Origin: Bacteroidales bacterium
GTDB lineage: Bacteria; Bacteroidota; Bacteroidia; Bacteroidales; UBA3824
Length of the DNA: 40,151 nt
Reading direction: 5' to 3'
NCBI GenBank assembly: GCA_016287995.1
Contig: JAEEXW010000001.1
Location: forward strand, 1-40,151
The position numbers and the translations under genes were made by a program. The notes under the pieces were generated by a model. It saw only the letters and a list, made by a program, of their open reading frames with translations, was not told the DNA's origin and made no database searches. Below, piece by piece: positions 1 to 6,727 of the stretch (position 1 is its first letter; each line of letters begins with the position of its first letter).

Positions 1-360
1 GTCGTCCTTCTTAAAATCCGCGTTGAACAGTTTTTCGTCGGCTTCTGTGGGCTTTTGTTTGTAAAATTCGTATTTGGCATTTTTGTTTTCGTCCAAAAAA
101 GCGAGCGCAATGGAGGTCTGTTTGTTACAATCTGAGATAACGCGTTTTGACAAAACGCCGCTATCTGCCAAAAAGTCTTTTATAACCCCGCCGATAATGT
201 CGTCGCAAAAGTCGGAGAGAAAAACGGGTTTTAAGCCCAAACGCCCTAACGAAACGGCAGAGTTCAAAACTGAGCCGCCCGGATTACCGTTTTTCGGACG
301 GTTGTTCTGAAAAATAATGTCAAAAACGGTTTCGCCCGTTGAAAAAATTTGTCGTGTCAT
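1..360 (-). CDS. PfkB-family carbohydrate kinase (fructokinase/ribokinase-like), N-terminal part
   Basis: The reading frame opens with ATG at 360 and runs off the left edge without a stop, giving the first 120 residues. Near the N-terminus there is a GETVFDI strand, followed by a PGGSVLNSAVSLGRLG motif and then a FLSDFCDDIIGG segment. This is the classic substrate-binding start of PfkB sugar kinases (the GG near residue 28 and the N-x-A helix), which phosphorylate sugars such as fructose with ATP in the cytoplasm. The catalytic GAGD motif lies in the C-terminal half outside the window, so the substrate cannot be named. The gene is divergent from the regulator at 461, with about 100 bp between the two starts. 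Family assignment is firm; specificity is not. Confidence 0.85.
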   Translation of the reverse strand, partial: MTRQIFSTGETVFDIIFQNNRPKNGNPGGSVLNSAVSLGRLGLKPVFLSDFCDDIIGGVIKDFLADSGVLSKRVISDCNKQTSIALAFLDENKNAKYEFYKQKPTEADEKLFNADFKKDD

Positions 361-399
361 AACAGTAGTGAAAAAAATTTTTTAAAAATAGTAATTTTT

Positions 400-431
400 T
401 TTGTCATTAATCAATAAAAAATATAAATTTG
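400..431 (+). promoter_or_regulatory. Bacteroidota-type core promoter for the receiver-AAA+ gene
   Basis: A TTTG box at 400-403 and a TAAATTTG box at 424-431 are separated by exactly 20 bp, matching the Bacteroidota -33/-7 consensus. Transcription would begin near 438, which places the start codon at 461 and rules out the upstream in-frame TTG at 401. Confidence 0.7.
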
Positions 432-460
432 TGAAATTATTTTTAACACGTTTTTTAGAA

Positions 461-1624
461 ATGGCAAAAATACTCATTATCGACGACGAAAGGCCGATTA
501 GAAATACTTTAAAAGATATTTTATCTTACGAAGACCATGATGTTGACTTGGCTCAGGACGGTTTTGAAGGTTTGGACAAAATCAATAACGGCAAGTACGA
601 TATTGTTTTGTGCGACATCAAAATGCCCAAAATGGACGGTCTTGAAGTTCTTGAAAAAATTATGGAGAAAAACCGTGAAATTCCCGTTGTCATGATTTCG
701 GGACACGGCACTGTTGACACCGCTGTTGAGGCGATAAAAAAAGGCGCGTACGATTTTATCGAAAAGCCTTTGGATTTGAACCGTCTTTTGGTCGTTATCA
801 AAAACGCGACCGAGAAAAAAGAACTCATCGCCGAAACAAAAGTCTTGAAACAGAGAATCAACCGCAAATACGAAATGATTGGCGAATCACCCGCAATCCG
901 TCATGTCAAAGAGATGATTGAGAGGGTTGCCCCGACCGAAGCCCGCGTTTTGATTCAGGGCGAAAACGGCACGGGAAAAGAAATCGTTTCGCGCTGGCTT
1001 CACGAAAAAAGCAACCGCGCAAACGGTCCTTTCATTGAGGTCAACTGCGCCGCAATTCCGTCAGAACTTATCGAAAGCGAACTTTTCGGACACGAAAAAG
1101 GCGCGTTCACTTCGGCAATGAAACAGCAGAAAGGCAAGTTTGAAGCGGCTAACGGCGGTACTATTTTCCTGGACGAAATCGGCGACATGTCTCTTGCTGC
1201 TCAGGCAAAAGTGTTGAGGGTTTTGCAGGAAAACAAGATTTCAAGGGTCGGAAGTGACAAGGAGATAAAAATCGACGTGCGTGTTATTGCCGCAACGAAC
1301 AAAAACCTCAAAGACGAAATCCTTGCAAACCGTTTCCGTGAAGACCTTTATCACAGGCTCAGCGTTATAATTATCCATGTGCCGAGTTTGAACGAAAGAC
1401 TTGAAGACATTCCGCTTTTGGTGGATTATTTCAACGAGCAGATTTGCGGCGAATATTACACCGCGCCGAAAAAGTTTACAAAAGACGCCGTTGAAGAACT
1501 TCAAAAAATAAAATGGACTGGAAATATCCGCGAGTTCCGCAACGTTCTCGAACGCCTTATTATATTATGCGGCAACGAGATTACAGGCAAGGACGTTAAC
1601 GATTATGTTTCGCCGATAAAATGA
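461..1624 (+). CDS. Receiver-AAA+ response regulator (NtrC-type sigma54 activator) without a DNA-binding domain
   Basis: The product is 387 residues. Residues 4-118 form a receiver domain with the acidic pair D8/D9, phospho-acceptor D52 and K102. Residues 139-370 form a sigma54-interaction AAA+ domain with Walker A GENGTGKE (167-174), the sigma54-contacting loop as GAFTSA (214-219), Walker B GGTIFLDEIGD (232-242) and an RFREDLYHRL arginine-finger region. The protein ends about 17 residues after the AAA+ lid, so the usual C-terminal Fis-type helix-turn-helix is missing; typical NtrC relatives are longer. The start at 461 (MAKILIIDDE) fits the promoter at 400-431; an in-frame extension to 401 would begin inside the -33 box. 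The stop overlaps the next start (ATGA), so it is translationally coupled to the DUF58 gene. Lack of HTH is known in a few activators such as FlgR and CtcC, which act without an enhancer. Confidence 0.88.
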   Translation: MAKILIIDDERPIRNTLKDILSYEDHDVDLAQDGFEGLDKINNGKYDIVLCDIKMPKMDGLEVLEKIMEKNREIPVVMISGHGTVDTAVEAIKKGAYDFIEKPLDLNRLLVVIKNATEKKELIAETKVLKQRINRKYEMIGESPAIRHVKEMIERVAPTEARVLIQGENGTGKEIVSRWLHEKSNRANGPFIEVNCAAIPSELIESELFGHEKGAFTSAMKQQKGKFEAANGGTIFLDEIGDMSLAAQAKVLRVLQENKISRVGSDKEIKIDVRVIAATNKNLKDEILANRFREDLYHRLSVIIIHVPSLNERLEDIPLLVDYFNEQICGEYYTAPKKFTKDAVEELQKIKWTGNIREFRNVLERLIILCGNEITGKDVNDYVSPIK

Positions 1625-2535
1625 TAGAAAAATTATCCGAAATTTCCGATTTGAACAACCTTGAATTTGTAGCGGCACACGTTACGGAAGGTTTTATAAC
1701 GGGCTTGCACAAAAGTCCGTTTCACGGTTTTTCGTCGGAGTTCAACGAGCACAGCCTTTACAACAAGGGCGACAGTACCCGTCATATAGACTGGAAACTG
1801 TATGCGCGGACAGAGAAACTTTTCGTCAAACATTACGAAGACGAGTCGAATCTCCGTTGTTATATTCTTCTTGACACTTCGTCGAGTATGAAGTATCCGA
1901 AAAGCGGCAAGTTCAACAAGTTGGAATTTTCGGCGGTATGTGCGGCGGCGGTTATCAATCTTTTGAGGAAACAGCGTGATGCGGTTTCTTTGACCTTGTT
2001 TGATAAGAACATAGATTTTTCGTCCGAGGCGAAAATCTCGTCAACGCACGCCAAAATGCTGTTTTCAAAACTTCAAGAGACGGTTTCAGACAGGGAAATC
2101 AAGCCGGAGCCGCTTTCGGGAAGTATTGCGCAGTGTCTTCACCGGATTGCCGAAAACATTCACAAGCGGAGTATGGTTTTGATTTTTTCGGACATGATGG
2201 ACAGTTGCGAAAACGAGGAACTTTACGCCGGACTTCAACATTTAAGACACGCGAAACATGACGTTGTTTTGTTTCATGTTCTTGACCGTCCGACGGAACT
2301 GAATTTTGATTTTGAAAACCGTCCTTACAAGTTTATTGACATGGAAACGGGCTCTGTTGTTGCGCTCAATCCTTTGGATTATAAAGAGATATACCGAAAA
2401 CTCTCAGGAGATTTTGCCCAGGAGTTAAAGAATAAATGCTCAATGTTCAACATTGATTACGTTGAGGCGGATGTTTCTAAAACGTTTAAAGAAATTTTAG
2501 TGCCGTACTTGCTCAAAAGAGCGGTACTGCATTGA
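1621..2535 (+). CDS. DUF58-family protein with a vWA-like fold
   Basis: A 304-residue protein with the DUF58 signature at about 51-77 (DSTRHIDWKLYARTEKLFVK) and a metal-ion-dependent adhesion-like motif DTSSSM at 85-90, as in von Willebrand A domains. No signal peptide or membrane segment is visible, so it is probably cytoplasmic. DUF58 proteins normally follow a MoxR AAA+ ATPase and precede Bat proteins; they are thought to act in metal-dependent assembly or stress functions. Here the preceding AAA+ gene is instead a sigma54-activator-like regulator, with a 4-bp ATGA overlap, and no Bat genes follow. The family call is strong; the partner and role are inferred only from position. Confidence 0.88.
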   Translation: MIEKLSEISDLNNLEFVAAHVTEGFITGLHKSPFHGFSSEFNEHSLYNKGDSTRHIDWKLYARTEKLFVKHYEDESNLRCYILLDTSSSMKYPKSGKFNKLEFSAVCAAAVINLLRKQRDAVSLTLFDKNIDFSSEAKISSTHAKMLFSKLQETVSDREIKPEPLSGSIAQCLHRIAENIHKRSMVLIFSDMMDSCENEELYAGLQHLRHAKHDVVLFHVLDRPTELNFDFENRPYKFIDMETGSVVALNPLDYKEIYRKLSGDFAQELKNKCSMFNIDYVEADVSKTFKEILVPYLLKRAVLH

Positions 2536-2572
2536 AAAAAAAAGAGGGGTTTTTATGACCCCTCTTTTTTTT
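2535..2572. terminator. Bidirectional rho-independent terminator
   Basis: A perfect inverted repeat pairs GAGGGGT (2544-2550) with ACCCCTC (2558-2564) around a 7-nt loop, flanked by A and T runs of eight or more. It directly follows the DUF58 stop and its T run reaches the final TAA (2571-2573) of the full-length OmpA frame on the other strand, so it can serve both convergent genes. Confidence 0.92.
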
Positions 2573-2732
2573 AATATTCTGCTTCGAGTTCCACTCTGCG
2601 GTTCAAGGCTCTGCCTTTTGTAGTCTTGTTGTCGGCAACGGGGCGCGTGTCGCCGTAACCCTCTGCCGTAAGTCTGTGTCCAGGTACACCGTGAACAATT
2701 AAGTATTGTTTAACCGCGTCGGCACGCTCTTT
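2571..2732 (-). pseudogene. Detached C-terminal tail of the OmpA domain
   Basis: After the TAA at 2733-2735 the same frame continues with 53 codons that complete an OmpA C-terminal domain: KERADAVKQYLI, then GYGDTRPVADN, then ALNRRVELEAEY and a TAA at 2571-2573. RGRALNRRVE-type sequence is the hallmark of OmpA peptidoglycan-binding domains. No start codon with a plausible leader precedes it, so it is unlikely to be translated alone. A single base change (TCA to TAA at the Ser of the usual SxxRA motif) explains the break. Confidence 0.85.
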
Positions 2733-4808
2733 TTAAAGTGTCATGTTTTTCTCCGGGTCGCCCGAACTGTCTGTGTGTCCTGAAATGATAAGTTTGTAAT
2801 CAGGATTCTCTATCATAACTTTTACCACTTGGTCCAAAACAGGATATGACGAACGCAAAATCGTTGATTTGCCGGATTCAAACTGAATACCGTTCAACGC
2901 TTTTTTGAAAATCTGTTTTACTTCCTGCTTGATTTCAGGACAGCCGTTTACAGTGCCGTATGTTTCGGGGCATTTGTCCAAATAATCGGGAACACCGTCT
3001 TTGTCGGTATCCAACGGACAGCCGTTTTCATCGGTTTTAGCCTCTTTCGGAGTGTCGGGACAGCGGTCTTTGTAATCGGGAACACCGTCGCCATCAGTGT
3101 CTACGGGACAACCGTTTTCGTCAACTGCCACACCGTCAAGAGTTTCGGGACATTGATCTTTGTAATCGGGAACGCCGTCGCCGTCAGAATCCAAAAGACA
3201 ACCGTCTGAATCAACTGCGGCACCTTCGGGAGTGTCGGGACATTTATCTAAATAATCTGCAACGCCGTCTTTATCGCTGTCAACAGGACAGCCTTTTGAG
3301 TCTACTTCTACGCCCTCAGGAGTTGCGGCACACATATCAAGACTATCGGTGATGCCATCGTTGTCGCTGTCAACAAAGACTTTTTCGATCTTGGTTTCAA
3401 TCGGTTTTTCTTTTTTCTCTTTGCCTTTGATAGTAATGCCCAAGCCGAAGTTAAAACGGAAAAAGTTGGCCTTTGACGGCACTCTTACTCCGTCAACTTT
3501 CGCATACTTCAACGAGCAGTTGTCGAAAGCGGCGTAAATGTTGAACACGCCGGCAACTACGTTCATGCCCCAGCCGATATTTGTCCAATGACCGTCAAAC
3601 ATAGAATAGTTGAGAGTTAAAGAAAGTTTTTTGAACGGACGAAAATTGGCGTTTGCAAAAATTTCTTCTTTCGGATTTTTCATGTAAAAAGTTGTTCTTG
3701 AAACAAGACCTAAACCGATACGGTCGTCCCACAAAGAATATTCGCCGCCCAAATACATTTTTGGAGTAAGCCCAGAAACATATTTATTTTTACCGGAGAG
3801 TCTGTAAACATTTTCAAAATCAGGTAATTCCTCAAAATCTTCTTCGTTGAAATCGTATCTTACACCGTTGAAAACGTAATCTTGTTTGCTCTCAATAATA
3901 TAAGTGTTTTTCTTTTTCCAACTGATAAAACCGAAGTCTGTAATCGAAGCCGAAAGTTTTAACTGCGGCAGCAACTGATAGTTAGCACCGAGATCAATGG
4001 CAAAACCCGGTCTTGCTTGAAGTTTTTTAGCATCTTTATCGTAATCGATTTTCTTGATTCCGTCCTCATCGTTTTCTTCAACAATCATTGCCGGCACGGA
4101 AGCGTAAAGACTATAATCGCCTGAAAGTCTCCATTCGTCATCGTCGGCGTATGCTTTCAGATTTTTGAAATTGGTTTTAACGTTGCCGATTCCGGAAAGA
4201 TATTTCAGATTGACGCCAAGCGAGAGTTTCTCGCCGAAAGGTCTTGAATAACCGACGTTTAACTCGCCCCAAGCCGTTGCGTTAGCGGCTAACTTGTTTA
4301 AACCGAGGTCATATCTTTCGCCTTCTTTCATACCGTCAAAGGCAAACGTGAAAACTTTTTCGGGGATATTTACTTGCTCTTCGGCACGGACAGCGTAATT
4401 GACTGATAAGTAACCCTCTTTTAATCTGAATCCAAAATCCAAGATGTCAATACGTACGGAAGAAGTTACTCTCTGACCGCCTTTTACGGCTTTTAAGAAT
4501 TTGTCGATTCCGCCGGGATTGTCTTTGTCGCAAAAAAGAAGAGTCTGTTTTTTCCCGCTGACGTTGACATTTTGAAAAATGTCGCCGAAAACCAAATCCG
4601 AAACCCCAGCCTCAACACCGAATGTCGGAATAAGCGGCACAATGCCGATGTGAAATTTTCCGTAATACGTATTCGCGGGGTTGACAAGCCGTGACCTGAA
4701 ATTATATTTGTCAAAAAACAAAGAATTTGACAACTGAGCCTGTGCCTGACCACCTAAGGCAACCGCAGTCAGAGAACAAAGCGCAAGTTTTTTAAAAATA
4801 TTCTTCAT
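2733..4808 (-). CDS. OmpA-family outer membrane protein with TSP3 repeats, prematurely terminated
   Basis: As written the product is 691 residues; the intact form would be 745. It has a signal peptide (about 1-25, ending AQAQ), a long beta-barrel-like region (about 30-440) resembling the DUF5723 domains of Bacteroidota, then about six thrombospondin type 3 calcium-binding repeats (about 474-625; D-x-D-x-DG-x-x-D followed by CP), and the first half of an OmpA domain containing ISGHTDSSGDPEKN. OmpA domains bind peptidoglycan and tether the outer membrane. An in-frame TAA at 2733-2735 removes the helix and strand with the NRRVE motif, so cell-wall binding should be lost or weakened unless the stop is read through or is a sequence error. 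It lies 11 nt downstream of the lipoprotein gene at 4820-5611, so the two are probably one operon. Confidence 0.88.
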   Translation of the reverse strand: MKNIFKKLALCSLTAVALGGQAQAQLSNSLFFDKYNFRSRLVNPANTYYGKFHIGIVPLIPTFGVEAGVSDLVFGDIFQNVNVSGKKQTLLFCDKDNPGGIDKFLKAVKGGQRVTSSVRIDILDFGFRLKEGYLSVNYAVRAEEQVNIPEKVFTFAFDGMKEGERYDLGLNKLAANATAWGELNVGYSRPFGEKLSLGVNLKYLSGIGNVKTNFKNLKAYADDDEWRLSGDYSLYASVPAMIVEENDEDGIKKIDYDKDAKKLQARPGFAIDLGANYQLLPQLKLSASITDFGFISWKKKNTYIIESKQDYVFNGVRYDFNEEDFEELPDFENVYRLSGKNKYVSGLTPKMYLGGEYSLWDDRIGLGLVSRTTFYMKNPKEEIFANANFRPFKKLSLTLNYSMFDGHWTNIGWGMNVVAGVFNIYAAFDNCSLKYAKVDGVRVPSKANFFRFNFGLGITIKGKEKKEKPIETKIEKVFVDSDNDGITDSLDMCAATPEGVEVDSKGCPVDSDKDGVADYLDKCPDTPEGAAVDSDGCLLDSDGDGVPDYKDQCPETLDGVAVDENGCPVDTDGDGVPDYKDRCPDTPKEAKTDENGCPLDTDKDGVPDYLDKCPETYGTVNGCPEIKQEVKQIFKKALNGIQFESGKSTILRSSYPVLDQVVKVMIENPDYKLIISGHTDSSGDPEKNMTL

Positions 4809-4819
4809 CGTAAAAAATT

Positions 4820-5611
4820 TTAGTCAAAATTGTTAATAATAAACTTTCCGTTCAAAGTGCCTTTAATATCAAATTTCAAAGAGTCCGTAGCACGCACTTC
4901 CTGAATTTTGTCGTATTTTGAATCAATCGTAAAATCAATTGAAAGCGCGTCGGCAGCCCAAAGAAGGCTCTTGTCAGAATTTACAAAATAAACTGATGCC
5001 GTATCCGAAGATTTGGCTTTGATGTCAAAACTCAGTTGCTTGTCGTACCAGCGGCGTTGGATTTCCACGGGCTGCAATTCGTAGGGCAAAGCCGTAGAAT
5101 GGTCCAAAAGTTTTACGGGACGGAGATAAAATTTGCCCTCAAACGGCCACTCGTTGGTGTAAGAAATTCTGAGTTTGATAACTCCGATAGAATCTATCGC
5201 GCCGTTTTCAGGATCAAAAGCGTCGTTTAAGTTGAAACCTTCGATAATGTTGCTCATTTCAATTGTCTGCTCCAAATCGTTGCCCTGACCGTCCTCGTAA
5301 ATCAGTTTGATAGGCTCTTTGTCAAAATGATACTTTTCGATAAGTTCGTCAAGAGTTGAAGGGTTGAACTTGATTTTTTCGGGTTTGCCGTCAAGTCCCT
5401 GAATCGTGATTTCCTTGTCTTCTTTTACGCCAGCAATCGAAAACAAGTCTTTAAAAGCGATTGCAGTGTTCATCAGAGGTCCGTTGACCCCTGTCCTGAG
5501 CACGATGTTGTCGGCACTCAGGTCTTCCAAACTGTACTCTCCGTCCTTGCAGGAATTAAAAAACATTCCCGCCGAAAGGAGAATTAACGGAATAATTTTT
5601 TTCATAAACAT
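4820..5611 (-). CDS. Exported lipoprotein of unknown function
   Basis: A 263-residue protein with a lipoprotein signal: lysines, a hydrophobic stretch, and the cysteine in FFNSC at residue 21. Two starts are possible (MFM at 5611 or the inner ATG at 5605); both give the same mature protein. The residues after the cysteine (K-D-G-E) are acidic and could act as a Bacteroidota surface-export signal, which is only suggestive. The rest is predicted mostly beta, with alternating polar and hydrophobic stretches such as VIKLRISYTNEWPFEGKFYL, resembling an immunoglobulin-like or lipocalin-like sandwich, but I do not recognise the family. It precedes the OmpA gene by 11 nt and probably acts with it in the outer membrane. 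Confidence 0.75.
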   Translation of the reverse strand: MFMKKIIPLILLSAGMFFNSCKDGEYSLEDLSADNIVLRTGVNGPLMNTAIAFKDLFSIAGVKEDKEITIQGLDGKPEKIKFNPSTLDELIEKYHFDKEPIKLIYEDGQGNDLEQTIEMSNIIEGFNLNDAFDPENGAIDSIGVIKLRISYTNEWPFEGKFYLRPVKLLDHSTALPYELQPVEIQRRWYDKQLSFDIKAKSSDTASVYFVNSDKSLLWAADALSIDFTIDSKYDKIQEVRATDSLKFDIKGTLNGKFIINNFD

Positions 5612-5693
5612 AGTTATTTAATTTGTTAAAAATATCGCGGTAAAATTAACATTTTTAAACTTAAAATTTTTAAAAGACATTTTATTTAATTGT

Positions 5694-5701
5694 TATTTTT
5701 G
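5694..5701 (+). promoter_or_regulatory. Probable -7 box for the DUF3298-like lipoprotein gene
   Basis: TATTTTTG fits TAnnTTTG and lies 34 bp before the start at 5736. No clear TTTG box is seen 20 bp upstream, where the sequence is A/T-rich. Confidence 0.45.
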
Positions 5702-5735
5702 CCGCCGTAAAAAGAAAATTTTAAAAGAAAAAACA

Positions 5736-6527
5736 ATGAAAAAAATATCAATTTTTTTAGTTTTGGCGGTGCTGCTTTTTTCGTGCAACCGTTCCAAAAA
5801 GGCTGATAAACTTTCTGACACGCTTGTTTTTGACTGTGCCGAGTTTGACACCGTGGCTTATCTTTCAGACCAAGAACCGTCGGCAAAATGCGAAATCAAA
5901 ATCCGCCTTTTCTACGCCAAAGGTCCTAACGCTCACCTTATCAACGATTCGGTCTTAAATTCCGGAATTTTGCCGGAAGAGGAATTGAAACGCGGCGCAA
6001 AAAAGACCATACAGAGAGCCGTTGAAATTTTTGCCCGCAACTACATAAAAGCGTACAAAAAGAATTTCAAGCAGGCAAAAAAAGACGACCCTGAATTTAT
6101 GGTTTCGGAGCAGGAATTTACGCTGAGCAGCAGTTACGGTTACGGCAAAGACAGCATCATCAATTATCAGGCTGACAGTTATTCGTATTCAGGCGGTGCG
6201 CACGGAATGACGTTTTCTGTCGCGCTGAATTTTGATGCGAAAACAGGCAGACTTCTTACGATAAAAGACCTTTTGAAGTCCGGCTCCGAGGACGCTCTTT
6301 GCGAAAAAATCACCGCAAACATCGCCAAACAATACAACGTTTCCGGGCTTGACGGCTTGAAAGACAACGGCATTTTTGACATGTTTGACCCGTACATTCC
6401 CGACAATTACGTTTTCGGAAAAGACACTCTGACTTTTATTTACGAGGCTGACGAAATAGGCCCTCATTCTTACGGTCAGATAAAAGCAAAATTTGCTTAC
6501 AAAGACATTGCAGAATTATTAAAATAA
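5736..6527 (+). CDS. DUF3298/RsiV-like lipoprotein
   Basis: A 263-residue protein with a lipobox ending at C17 (LLFSC). The C-terminal half carries the pattern typical of DUF3298 domains: a Y-x-GGAHG turn, then a NFDAKTGRLLTIKDLL strand-helix, a helical spacer and a final FIYEADEIGPHSYG strand. The family includes RsiV, the lysozyme-binding anti-sigma factor, and the domain accompanying PdaC deacetylases, but the Bacteroidota lipoproteins of this type have no assigned activity. There is no transmembrane anti-sigma segment here, so a signalling role is not implied. It stands alone between a divergent lipoprotein operon and a REP-like element. Confidence 0.8.
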   Translation: MKKISIFLVLAVLLFSCNRSKKADKLSDTLVFDCAEFDTVAYLSDQEPSAKCEIKIRLFYAKGPNAHLINDSVLNSGILPEEELKRGAKKTIQRAVEIFARNYIKAYKKNFKQAKKDDPEFMVSEQEFTLSSSYGYGKDSIINYQADSYSYSGGAHGMTFSVALNFDAKTGRLLTIKDLLKSGSEDALCEKITANIAKQYNVSGLDGLKDNGIFDMFDPYIPDNYVFGKDTLTFIYEADEIGPHSYGQIKAKFAYKDIAELLK

Positions 6528-6543
6528 TTTATCTACTTATATT

Positions 6544-6663
6544 ACCGGGGGTTCACACCCCCGTCTATTATGTTTCGTCCTTTCAGGACTCGGTTTCCGA
6601 TAGTTTACTGTTAACTAACCCCGGAGGGGTGACACATTATAGCCGTGGGTGTAAACCCACGGG
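6544..6663. repeat. REP-like palindromic element (multi-hairpin, non-coding)
   Basis: This roughly 120-bp segment contains four successive short palindromes: CGGGGG/CCCCCG (6546-6563), TCCT/AGGA (6578-6588), ACCCC/GGGGT (6618-6630) and CCGTGGGT/ACCCACGG (6643-6662). The outer palindromes plus phrases such as GTCCTTTCAGGAC and GGAGGGGTGACA are characteristic of dispersed REP elements mobilised by TnpA-REP (RAYT) transposases and found across several phyla. No transposase gene is present in the window, so it would be a non-autonomous copy. It is more GC-rich than its flanks. Copy number elsewhere cannot be seen here. Confidence 0.7.
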
Positions 6664-6676
6664 AATAAAATGATAT

Positions 6677-6715
6677 AAAAAAAACGGCCGGAAAAAATTT
6701 TCCGACCGTTTTTAT
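6677..6715 (-). terminator. Rho-independent terminator of the A2M operon
   Basis: The arms 6685-6695 and 6698-6708 pair over 11 positions. The single imperfect position is C/A on the plus strand but G/U in RNA made from the minus strand, and a run of eight T follows on that strand (6684 down to 6677). The hairpin therefore fits termination of the minus-strand operon ending at 6728. Confidence 0.85.
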
Positions 6716-6727
6716 TTTTTTCTTGGA

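Noticed and set aside
401..460. Longer N-terminus of the receiver-AAA+ gene from a TTG at 401
   Set aside because: The codon lies in the -33 box of its promoter, and the extra 20 residues precede a canonical receiver start.
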